Shown: positions 11,997 to 24,534 of the stretch, piece by piece
Layout: each line of letters begins with the position of its first letter
Numbering within the stretch: the stretch's first letter is position 1
Origin: Diadema setosum
Taxonomy: Eukaryota; Echinodermata; Echinoidea; Diadematoida; Diadematidae
Length of the DNA stretch: 64,000 nt
Direction: 5' to 3'
Assembly (NCBI RefSeq): GCF_964275005.1
Contig: NC_092697.1
Span: 16,893,638-16,957,637 of the forward strand
Notes under the pieces: model-generated
What the model was told of the DNA's origin: nothing
The model's input: the letters and a program-made list of their open reading frames with translations, nothing else
Database searches by the model: none
Made by a program: the position numbers and the translations under genes

Positions 11997-12256
11997 ACTC
12001 ACACGACTTTGACATAAAAAAAGCAAACAAACTTCACACCGTGGAAATTATGATGTGCACATTTAATTTGTTTATTCCAGTCTTTATTCCACGTGATGAG
12101 GAATTGTATTCACATCCCCGTATATTGAATATACGGGGATGTGAATACAATTCCTCATCACGTGGAATGAAGACTGGAATAAACAAATTAAATGTGCACA
12201 TCATAATTTCCACGGTGTGAAGTTTGTTTGCTTTTTTATGTCAAAGTCGTGTGAGT
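11997..12256. repeat. 260-bp near-perfect palindrome (inverted repeat with one-base spacer)
   Basis: The two arms (11,997-12,126 and 12,128-12,256) are reverse complements with one visible difference, a 7-A versus 6-T run. The centre is base 12,127 inside CCCCGTATATTGAATATACG. No transposase and no clear target duplication are seen. The open frames running through it are by-products of the symmetry. Confidence 0.9.
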
Positions 12257-14844
12257 CGGGGAAAATAACTGGGTCAATTCATATTACGAAATAACTAAGA
12301 GTATCTTAATAAAAATTGTTGTAACCCAGTTGTTACATCACGACGGGTCAAGTAAAGGCTTTAAAAAGATAACAATATACAAACCCTGATACAGTTATCA
12401 ATCTGATATGATTAAGACAATATTATAGGCGTAGCATATCTCTTGGCTCTGGCGCTATCATGCGAACAGCACGGGTAGTTCCCATGACAGAGAACTAACC
12501 TCTATTAACAGAATGATTAATTACCCGTGCACTGAGGAAAAAGAGAGCAATTCGAGCCAGGTCAACCTTTACGTAACATAACTGGCGGTGTCATATTCAT
12601 ATCAAGTAACATGTGATTGTGTCTTACGTAAACAAAATATACCAAATGAACAGGAAAATAAGTAGGGTGCAAGACTAAAGTTGTCTTCCAGTGAGGAATC
12701 TCTTTTGATAGACCTCGCTATACCTGCACACTGATCCTATTTCAACACAGTTGGGTCTAACGTGCCTCTGAAATATGGTATAGCAACTCGCATGTGTAAA
12801 GCATTTCAGATACTCTAAACGCACTGGTGATTGTATGAATCTAAGCACATAATTATAGACAATCATGATGGGGAAAAACAAAAATGTTGAGAGAGATGCC
12901 ATGGTGTATTTACAGAAACTTTTAAAAAGTCATCAATCTTGTATGGAATCTTCAATTTTCCTTTTCAGTTTCTGCCGAATCCACATACTATTTTTATGCT
13001 TAGAAATACTTCCGTTTTATGAATAAACATTCAGTGTACACCAGTCCTGCACATACCCATATCATAGACATGCTCGCGCATCCACACCCACACACAAATT
13101 GAGATGTTGAGAGCTATATGGGCTTGTGTTTACAGGAAACAAGCAAAGCCATGGAGACTATCGTTACACTCTTATCTTTGTATTTCTTTTATTTCATCTG
13201 CATAAACTAAACAAGGATTTTAATGAATTATGCATATTCACAAAAAAGAGTTGCAACGAAGCTGTACAACCTGGACATTCAAGTATAACTGTCATTTTTC
13301 TATTTTGCCGTAGCAACATCTCAATTTCAGTGCGACAAAAAAAAAAAAAGATTTCGAGAATTATGATTGCATCAACAAATTCAATTGAAGGTTTCATGAT
13401 ACTGATGTCTTAATACGATCTAATTATGTAGGTCGGATGTTCATATCCACTACAATGAATGTGTGTAATGGTCATAACGGGTAATGCTGCAGACGTGATG
13501 TTCAGTTTTGTTTTCTCTTCAATGTTCTAAACGATTAAATCTACTCTATCCGAATCAAAGTGACATAGGAAACGGTGACTCAAGGAGACATTAGCAGAAG
13601 CATATCACAGCTGTGACTTTTTTTTTTTGGTATAGTCTCTTTTCTCCCCATATAATACAAGACATGACATCTTCCATAATACATCGACAATACAGAGAAG
13701 CGACCTATAAGAACAGTATATGAATAAATAACAAATCATCCTATAACAAGAAACAACGGAATAGACACGCCGGGATGTACTATATGTTTCTTTGTTTGTG
13801 CATTCAAGAGGTCATTTGCATGGTCTGCATTTGATTAAAGAATGACTTTCATTATCAATACAATCGATGAGTCTGGCGACATCTAAATCTTAAAACATCC
13901 CAAAATATACAATCGCCGTACAAATACAAAAAGAAAGGAAAGATTTTTATCGCAGTTCCAACGGGTCGTCAGCAGCACACCAGGGATCACCAGTATTTCA
14001 GTCATTTAAATACTGGACACCTCCCCCTGGCTGGCTGGTCAGTGCTGCTTTTGGATTCGCCATACAACACTCCCATCCACTTACATCTTCCCACAATTTC
14101 CAAACAATTCCTCAATACTCATAAGAGTTATGAGTACGGTATCCACTTCACAATCACTGATATGAAGTGGATAGTACTGGTTAATGTCGCTGGGTAGAAG
14201 GATATATTTAGCTGCACAATGACGTAAATGAGATGATGTGTATGCAGGAAATATTCTACAGAGTTCACTTTGGAACCTGTCCACTGTACGTAAAATAAGA
14301 TGGTGTCGTATTTGTACAAGAGTAACAAGCTTTAGGATGACTTTGTAGACTTCTGTCGTGTGTAATTATTAATCACTGATCATCAATACGCAGGGAGATT
14401 AAACGTCACAAAGAAAAGAATGCTCAAAATTTCTTGAGTTTGTTGTTATCTTTCCTGTACTTTTTTTTTCTTCAAACTAACTACTTCTGACAACCTACTG
14501 AACGGAAACGAGAACATTATTTTTTTCTGCCAAATATTAGAAATTCATACATATCTTATGGATAACAACGAACCGTTCGTTTCTGGTACGACTGGCTCAA
14601 AATATCACTGTAAGAGAAATTACTGATCAAAATGTGTTGGGTAAAAGCTGTCATATAAAAATCCTAACTGTATGTCTTAATTTTTTTTTCTTCATACATC
14701 AGGATTTTGATAGCAGGATTTTGATGGCCACAAGGCCTTAAATCAAACAGTGTGAGTCTTTTCTACCTCCTATTGCGTTGATAAGCCATCCTTCCCATGA
14801 TAAGCCGTCTAGTGGAATCAGGCGGTAAGTGATACCATAGGCCC

Positions 14845-17800
14845 TCATTCACGGTGATTTTCAATGCATCCACCAATGTTATCGTGTTCATCGTTATAAT
14901 GGGAGCCACCTCGTACATTGCCCTGCATGTCTATGTAGCTTTCAGGTGAAGTGCTGTCCTCGCTAATACTCTCGCTCTGTGACCACAGTTTTCTCTTGTT
15001 CTGGAGGGTCAGTCTACCATTGGTCCGTGTGAGGATGGCTTGCAGACCACTGGGTGGGGCTGGCGTTGTCGGGAGCAGTGGCGGCGGGGGGAACTTAAAA
15101 TGCGCCAGTTTGGGGGCGGTGCTCGGCTTCTTCGCACGAGCGGGAGCGACGGGCTGAAGTGCGGCTGCCGCGCGCGTTGATGACACGAACTCCTCCGTCT
15201 GATGCCGATCGCGATCCGTGCATGCCACGTTTGTCGGAGTGGTAGCGCTCGAGTGGTTGTTGGATGGGGAGGTGCATTGCGTGAGCTGAGATGGGGTCGG
15301 CGGGAGCGCCATGTGGGCCCTGGAGGATTTGGAGGCAAGGAGAGGCTCCGTACTGACGGTGGAGTTCGAGCGGCATGGAGACGGGATCGGTGAGTTACCA
15401 CCAGTCATTGGAACGTAGAGCGACGGGCAAACGACCCGAGGATCCATGACCGGCTGTCGACGCTTCATTCTGGACATTTCAGAGTGACAAAACAAAATGT
15501 TCAGATTTGACATGCAGATTCATATTTTTTGTGAAATGAAAAAAAAAAACACAAACAAACCCAGCAGCAACAACATCATCATTATCATCATCATCATCAT
15601 CATCATCATCAACAAAACGCTTAACAAATCTCACATTGACAGTTTTAACACAGTCCTAACACGAGTAAAACAAATCTCACAGCGACAGTTTAAACACAGT
15701 CCTAACACGAGTAAAACAAATATCTGATATATAAAAGATCCGTGAAATGCCTTAAAATTCCAGGCAAAAAAAAAAAAGAGAAGAAGCTATGTCCAAACTT
15801 TAAAACTCTTGCCCTCTATTCTCCAGAAAAGAAAATATCAGAATTCGAAAAAAAAAGCATTTTCATGAAAAGTGCACATTCCATCGAGTGACATATGTTG
15901 TGAGTCCATTCCCTCTGCTTTCTGAAAGAGGTAAGTAAAATGCTCTCTCATTCTGCTAGAAAAATGAAAACATGTTGAATATTTTCTATACATTTCCTTA
16001 ATATTTTTGTCCATAATGACGTCACTTAGTGTAGTAGTCTCCTTATCCGGCGAGATGACGGCAAAGAAACTTCAAAAATTCATAACATTTTGATTGTCCG
16101 ATTTTCTTCAACGTGTCACAGATATGTTCTACTAATATTGCTGCCTTACTTAATCCGCATTTATAATTAGGCTTTGGTCTCCTTTAATGACTAATGAATT
16201 ATCACGCAAAGGCGGCATTTCAATCTTGTTCGTTATCGTTGGGGGTATAAAAAGCATAGGATTGACAACCACGATGGAATTTTCATGCGACAACGTACAG
16301 TTACAGTATTATTATACGGGGGGGGGGGGGGGGGGCAAAAGTTGTAACTAACGGAAATCAGACAGATTATGATTGTGATTAGGAAACGAGCCAATCGAGT
16401 TGTATTGAGAACTGACCGAAAGAATATGATCATGAAGATAAAGACAGCGATGCCGATAACAACAAGAGCCGATCCGATACCGATCACGGTATAAGAATGC
16501 ACGGCGGTTGAGGTGTAAGCACCTGTCCGAGGAAAAGACAAGAATATAAGATACGAATGCGGCTATCATGGTATTTGCAAGAAAAAAAAAATACATACGG
16601 CGGTCAACACTTCGATTAACCAAATCATAAACATTGGCTATTGTGGTAAACGCCTCATTGAGATATTAACTAATGTGGGAATGAAACGCGAAATGTGCTT
16701 GAAACGCCCTATGTGCTCAAGACATCATGTATAGGTGACATTATTATATAGAATGATGTTCGCTATTCCTATGGTTTGTTAATCCGAAAATGCAATAAAA
16801 TTCGTTATTCCAAGAGTCATCATTCCCCCACATATAAATCTTGCATGTCTGCATGTTTGTTAATCAGAGCATTTATGATATTATTCTGAAGGTTCATACT
16901 ATTCTGAAGGTTCAAATATTCTAAAGGTTCGTTAGGCTGAAAATCAGGTAAGATTCGTTATCCCGGCCGTTCGTCAATCCGAAATCAAAATAAAGTTCGT
17001 TATTGGAATGTTCGTTTATCCAAAATGAAAAAGTTGCTAAATGAGTTTGGCATTCCAAAGATTCATTAATTCGCAAAAGAGAGTGAGAGAGAGATGCGTA
17101 TAATTATGCACAACGAACCTACGGAATTACGAACCTTATTTCGTTTTCGGATTAACGAACCTTCGGCCAACGAACCCTATTTCATTTTCGGAATAACAAT
17201 CCAGCGGAATAGTGAACCTTCGGAATAACGAACTGTGACCGAAATAAACACGAGGTCACTTAATTGAGGATATCTATAACTCAAGCCAAAATGATTGAAC
17301 ATTCATTGTCATAGTATACACAAGTTAGGTCTAAGCGTTGTAGATTAGGAAACAACTTGCGTGTTGAAAGAGAGGGAAGTGGAGGTTCATAGGAAAAGAA
17401 GAAGAAAAGGGGGTGGAGAGAGAAGAAAAAGAAAAGAAAAAGAAATTCCCCTCGTTTCAGTCATCACGTTTATGTTCTTATTAATTTTGACCTAGAAATA
17501 CAAGTAAACATTTTAGTTTTTGATCATCATTTTGTCATAAATTCGCAGAGAGAAAAAAAAAAAAACCCACCAAAACCTGGAGAGTTTTCAACAGTCGGTA
17601 AACAATGTACAAAGTAGCATATTATTTTAAATCGTCTACTGGTTGGTGACTGGTCATAATGCAATCATGCAGCGAGGATCGAAATCGTTATATTACGACC
17701 TATGACGTCACGTAAGGTAATATAATTCCAGAATGAGGGAGCTTTAGATTTTTGCAACGCGAAAGTCGCATGCGCAAAATTGCTTATTAAAATCGATCTA

Positions 17801-20800
17801 TCTATATCTCGCGTCGTCTGAGTTTTCACTAAGCCTGCTAGGCTATTTTTGCGTCCGCTCAATTCACGATGCAGAGGGCGCCATTTTAATTTTTTGTAGG
17901 TTGCGTTCTCGCGTGATCAAAAGCGACTTTGCAACACGACGAAGGGAAAGAGGAGAAAGGCCAATGCAATCGTTGTCTTAACCGTCCGCCAGTGTCCGCG
18001 TCGCAAATCTAAAGCTCACTATAGTCCGGCTGACGACGCGGCGAGAACGAAACGATGTGTATTCATGCACATTTTATAACATAGCAAATATTGCCTTGCC
18101 TGTCAATGTAATAATTATAACACTTGACAATCCCTTGGGAGTTTTCTATTTTCCCTGGATGCAAAATAAAAGATATCGTAATATCTTTGGTAAATATCAC
18201 TTCCGAGATGATGTCAAGTTCTATAACACCTCTAAAAAGGCAGTATTATGTATAATGTGGTAGGAATGATAGATTTACTTGACAATGCATCGCAGGGAAG
18301 TTGATGCAAGTTCCACCTGCCGTGTTCGTTACACGTCCATGAAGTGGAACTCGGGCCATCGTTGCACGAAACGATGATGACGTCATTGTAGGCGTACCGG
18401 CTCTTCGGCGACACGAAGTGAGCCCCCTGTGGGGGAGTTGCGGGTAAGGTGCAATCTACGACTGTGCGAATAGAAAAGTGTATTTTATTTTTAACAGTTA
18501 TCATGTAGTCAGTTTGTTAGAATGAAGCTTTTTGTGTTTTTGTTCGACTGCGATAATGGGCGTATGACATTTTCAATATGCCAGAATCGTACAGATTTGC
18601 CTTTTCTGCGACCTTCGACAAAATAATATATTTTTCCAAATTTCGGAAATGCGTTAACCTTGTTTACATTATATTTTTCCGGCAGTTGAAGGTTTTTGCT
18701 GAAATAAAAGATGTACTTAATCTCCTCTATTGTTTGCCATGGAGAGGCCTATACGATGAGGAAGGATTTGGTGAATGTGGTTTAGCCATGCATCATTTCC
18801 ATAATTTGACGTGGGCAGAATAAAAAAATAAAACAAAATGGCATAATATCTCAAACTTTGTAAACGTGAGAAATAAGTTTTTAGAAATTTACAGATGCTG
18901 CGCAGCAAAAGAGCTTCTTGAGCTTCCACTGTGAAAAGACTTTATAAGAACTTAAACGACCAACTAATTAATGTCCTCGAAGTCAGGTAGAAAGTTGGTC
19001 AATCAAACCTAAAATGCTGTCCCACAAAATGGTGCGTCACTCACAATACATTACATCACGCCCGCTCTTTTGATGAGTTAACGAACTTTGAATTGCACTG
19101 TTTTTAATATCTTCATTGTCATGATTTTTACCAATACAGCTGGTTCATTTCTAGCAACGTAATTGGTGATGGTTATCCACAATTAATATGCGTGTCATGC
19201 AGGGCAAAGTCTTCCTGCAAGACCAAAAACAGTTGGTCTAATTTTAAATATTACGTCTGTACTGTCTAGGTACGTACCTTCGTTGCAAAGAGCTCCTTTG
19301 TAACCCGGATGACAGATGCAATGAAACGTCTCGGCAGAGTCTACACAAATCCCATGGTGACAAGGGTTTGGCGCGCATAGAACTATGGGTAAAATCAAGA
19401 ATCAGTTATCAAATACATACAGTGAAGAGAAAAAAAAAATGACGGCAACGAACAGACGGTTAAAGGTCCTGTTTACCTTTGGGAGCAGTGATTTAAAAAT
19501 GTTTAAGATATCACTTTTGATGCATATGTGTGGGTCAGTTGTATCACAAAACACCTTACCATATAAAATTTTTGCAATAAAGCCTAAAATATAAGGAGAT
19601 ATCACTATTTCTCTCAATAAATCGTAACTGTAGACGGTTTAGTCTGAAAATATTTTTATTATAACTATTGTTCACATTTTGTATGTTTAACAATATTTAA
19701 CATCGATTATACTGGTTCAAATTGTTACATTGGTTGTTTCTATCCCTAACTCACATTTTAGAATGATTTTGAAGCAGTAATGAGCGGTTTTTGTTTCATC
19801 TGCAAATGGTAAATTATGCCTTTAAACCAGTGTTAAATCAAAACATTGTATTGTCTATACACATGCACACCCATCGCCACATCACCGTATTAACGTTCCC
19901 ATTCTTTCTCGCTATTATTCATTAATGACTAAAATTGGACCGCACTTCCCTATAAAACTCTGTATCCCTAACTACGCGATTGTTGCTTTACGTACAAGGG
20001 CAAAAGTAAACCTAGATAATTCTGTGCGACTACGGGAAAGTCAAGAAAATTTCGGGTAATGACTTCCTTATTTGGACGAGATTGATTAAGGCAATCGACA
20101 TGATTCTAACCAAAACGTTGTAATTTCAAACCCGGCGCAATCAATCTCTTAGAAGATTTTGTTGTCACTTTTTACTGCTTTCTAAAAGTGAAGCAGAATA
20201 ATGTCAAGACTAGAAGACACTACGGGACAGCAATGATAGTTATGATGCAAGGAGCATAATTATTGAAAATGGTAATGATAACACGTAAATTGATACGTCA
20301 TATAGAAATTACAATCTATTGTTTTAATGACAGCAGTTTACGAATTTCGGTAGGTTTTACACGCAGACTAATTGGGAGATTTTTATAATAAACGATACTG
20401 GCAAAGTCTTGTTCGTAAGATGTTGTTAAAACTGTTGTCAAGTGCGTTGTTTGTAATTCATGGAAGATTTGAGACAAAGAAGAAAAACGACCATGCATTC
20501 CTCTCCATTTGCCTTTGGATACTTGAATGACTTCTTTGTTTTGACAGACTTTTTCTTTTGTTTGCACTACCTGACTACAGCTTTGAATCAATTCATGATA
20601 CGTATGTCTAGCACACTCTTGTGCACGTTTCTTCTTTTTCATTTCTCGCACCTCTTTACACTTTTCCCTTGATGTGCATTGCTCTATGACAATGATGAAA
20701 TACGCTATGTAGATCTAAATGTTATGACATCACCGTTCGATCACGTTTAACTGTGATATCATAAGCAGACGATGATTGATTACGTAAGACTCACGTGGTC

Positions 20801-23800
20801 TGGAGCAAGCCACGCCGGCGTCTTCGAAGTGTGTGCAGTCGTGCACTCCGATACCCGAGTGAGAGCAGTTCAGGATATTGAGCTCGAAGCCGGTGCAGTC
20901 GAGGTTGTCCAGCATGATTGGCCCGGGCCCCGTCCCGAAGTGTGCCGTGCTGGAAATCTGTAGTGGGCTGCCGAAACCCAACTGCTTGCAAATAACCCAA
21001 GCGTCTAGTCTGTGGTTAAGAACATAGTTGGTAAGAGTTATGGTTTGTAAGGGAGATGAAAACGGTTTTGGTGAGGATAATGTCACTATTGGGATCATTA
21101 TGGATATACTGGGATAGGTTCTAGATTCGTACGCCATCAGGCATCGCGTAGAAGCCCGATGCGCTGCTGTCTTTTCGAAAAAACAACAACAAAACAAAAC
21201 AAAACAAACAAAACAAAACCTCTCTTGTGGTGGAAGAAGGACTATTCATCTTGATTTTTAGATGAACTACGCATTGCAAATGCACGTTGACTTGTATTGA
21301 TTCATAATTCAATTCGATACTTTAACCCAGAATTTGAAGTATTTTACCCCGATTTCGGCCTAAGTAAAATACTTGGTTAATACCGGTTTTAAATTGAATC
21401 TTGTGGTAAGTATTTTTGCCTCAAAGTCAGGATGCTAAAGTAAAATACGAGTTAAGGCATTTTACTTAGCCAAGAAAACTACTAAGTAATTAACTTACTT
21501 GATTCGTGAATTCTACTGATCACCGCCCCAGATCATTACTATGTGGCGAAAAGAATATCAAAATAATATATGTGCCGTATGTTATTCAATTGCGATTTTT
21601 TTTTCTTTTTCATCTGCAGACTACTTGGATAGGTCCAAAAATACCCTTCTGAGTTACGATCATGTCAATGACACCAATTGTCAATCAATGCAAATACTTA
21701 AATGCTAACAAAAGACAGTGAAATATACCTTTCTATATCAAGACTGGTTATAAATTCCATTGTTCCCATGCAATGTCTTTCATAAATCATATTAGCACTT
21801 CATGATTGACAGATGATGTCATGGAGGGAATCTCTGTTTCGAAGTTTTTTTTGTTTGTTTTGTTTTGTTTTAACGGGGAGGGGAGGGCGTATCAAAGTAG
21901 CCGAAAATTGATTATTCAATTCAATTCAATTCAATTCAATTCAATTCAATTCAATTCAATTCAATTCAATACTTAATTTATTTCCATTAAAAAAAAATCG
22001 CATGATTCAAAGTGGTACAGTTGTATATGTGTCAATTTGACTTCCATCCAGCCGAGGACAGATCATTGAACACATCACTATAAAATATATGCACAAATGG
22101 TATTATAGAAAAAAAGGAACAATGCACACTTTGCCATGGTAACAGAAAGGAAGAAATCATAACGATAGAAAAGAGTGTTCCACTAGAAAACTAAGCTCGT
22201 AGGACGTGGAACACTGAAAAGAAAACAGCAACACCAATATACCTATAAGATGCATCTTTGTTAAATTCATCTATATACCATCTGTGCATTTGGTCATTGT
22301 TCATGATGCTGATAATACAAACATACTATCGACAATACTTGTTTTAAAATGAAAACAAAATGTATCGTAACATAGCAATATTATGGTACAGGCACTTTTG
22401 ATTTGGTAGTGTATACCAGGAAATGTGACTAAATAAATTATAAAATATATTCCCGGAATTAGATATTCGTTTGGCTACAAAGGTGATGACGAGGATATAT
22501 CACGAACCAACGCATGTCGACAAGCATTTGCATTGCATAGTTCCATATAACCTACTACACCAGATAAGACTGGAACAGAACACAGCTCGTTGTCATTTCA
22601 AACTACTGAAATAATTGTAGGGGTCTCCATATCTCAGAAAAAACAAGTTTAAGAAAGAAAAAAAAAAGGTTAAAAAGGAAAAAATATTTCCTTTTTAAAA
22701 CAACAGTTGATATATTACTTATACTCTTTTGAAACAAACGGAGGACAAGCTTTTTCTCGAAAGGGTCGTTGGTCAGAGTTACCTCACCGCGACACACCCA
22801 TTGAGAGCTAGCGGCTCATTATACCCACTCTGACACCCTCACCTGTCCCACCGGTCGTCGCATATTGTCCCCCACGTCCCGTTCCAGTAGACCTCCACTC
22901 TACCTTCGTATTTGTTGAATCCTCCGACGAGACGAACGTTCAATTCGGGCTCTTTGGTAGGAGCTCCTTTGTATACGAAAAAAATGAATGAATATAAGCA
23001 ACAACACGCCACAATACAACTAATATACTACACGTATGTTTATTTGTGCGAGAAGTTCATGCGTGTGACTCTTTATTATCCTCAATCTTGTTGAAAGTCT
23101 GAATCACTTCCATTTCGAAACTTTCCTCTTCACAACCTTTGTCGCATTTTGCCGAGATTTGGATTGCAAATCAGAATTCAGCAAGAATGCAAGCTTTGAA
23201 CGTCACAGATTTATCAGTGGACCTTTTTCCTTCTCCTCTTCAAACGAAAAAATAACGCGTAAACAAAAACTCAAGAAAGAACAAAAAAAGGAACAAAATT
23301 TCAAACACGAGTCTACTCGGGCAAAGTTTCAGATTGCTCCTGCTGAGCACGGAAGAGAATAAGTCTAGAGAAAAACTGTTCCTAGTGGGTTCACAAAATA
23401 TTAATATCTGTCGACATCTCTATAGCATTTATATGCCTCACAGTTCTATTAACAGATTTACCAGGAATGATCTAATTTGTAAAATGTTTATTTTTTTTTC
23501 ACGTTTACCTGTAAATACTGTGTCATTCCTGGCGAGGCTACATAAGTTGATCGGTTAATAATGCATCAAATATTATGCATACCTTTATTTAAAAAAAATC
23601 GTCTTCCTGACTACTAAAAAGCCTGCCTTCTCCTTAGGAAACTATCAGACAACTACTTATACACATAGCAAACTGGGTTCAAAATATTGAAATACATCTT
23701 CGACGAGAAGGGGTTGTCTTTCCGTTTTGTCTTTTCGCAAAATTAATAAAATTGATCATACTTCTGCATCAATGCCCTAGTTTTTGCGTAACTTCCCAAT

Positions 23801-24140
23801 TGTGACATTGTGGTTTCTCCTTTTTTTTAATTATCATTCTCTTGATTTCAAAGATGTTGACATCAATTTTAGGTCAAGTGTAAAATCATTTTCCGCGAGT
23901 CCTTTTCGCGGTCTTTCGTGATAATTTCAGGGTTTTCCGGTTATTGCATTGAGCGAGTAGGAAGTAGAATGACAAGGGCGAAGAGCAGATATGAAATATG
24001 TTATAAAATACTTTTGTATGTTTGTGAGCAATCACGAATATGAAGTTAGGAATAGCAGTATTAATAGCAGTGTTACTCAAGCCTATTTCCCCCTCCGATA
24101 CCTTCCAAGTAAAGGCTTTTATGTCAATAAAGACCTCGGG

Positions 24141-24181
<41 letters not shown>

Positions 24182-24492
24182 CAGAGCAAGTTGAGTGCAC
24201 TGGAGGCAATATGTCTACTTAGAACGCTCTATGGAAGTATAGAAGCCAGTATAGGAAATATCAAATGCAGAACATTATTAAGCGTGCATGTAGTGCCGAA
24301 ATGATTACGCTCTTCGGAAGGATGTAATATGACATGCACTTCACAAAATAATGATGAACAAGATATACGCGGCCAAACAGACAAGAAGAGCGACAAACAT
24401 GGGGTAGATCACAAAAGAGTAGCTTGCTTCTACTGAGTCTGTAAACAAACAACCGAAAAGTATTGCTCTCTAACAATATATACATATACAGC

Positions 24493-24534
<42 letters not shown>

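Larger units (their letters stand above)
9831..14844. other. Intergenic region between amylase promoter and receptor 3' end
   Basis: No convincing exon is seen. Contents: a pentanucleotide tail (10,809-10,836), a 17-G run (11,008-11,024), a GTCGG-type repeat (11,355-11,680) and a long palindrome (11,997-12,256). The rest is AT-rich. Short open frames at 12.7-12.9 and 14.1-14.3 kb have no recognisable domain. Confidence 0.5.

Noticed and set aside
11936-12220. 94-codon open frame on the plus strand
   Set aside because: It runs through both arms of the long palindrome; the translation mirrors the repeat and has no domain.
12675-12902. 75-codon minus-strand frame starting MASLSTFLFFPIMIVYNYV, resembling a signal peptide
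   Set aside because: No recognisable domain after the hydrophobic start, no good splice or poly(A) context, and hydrophobic starts are common in AT-rich sequence.
14081-14284. 67-codon minus-strand frame just downstream of the receptor gene
   Set aside because: It lies after the receptor stop, has no recognised domain and no clear splice acceptor leading into it.
15009-15401. Alternative frames across the receptor tail exon on both strands
   Set aside because: They arise from GC-rich, proline/serine codons. Only the frame joined in phase to the TM exon fits the gene.
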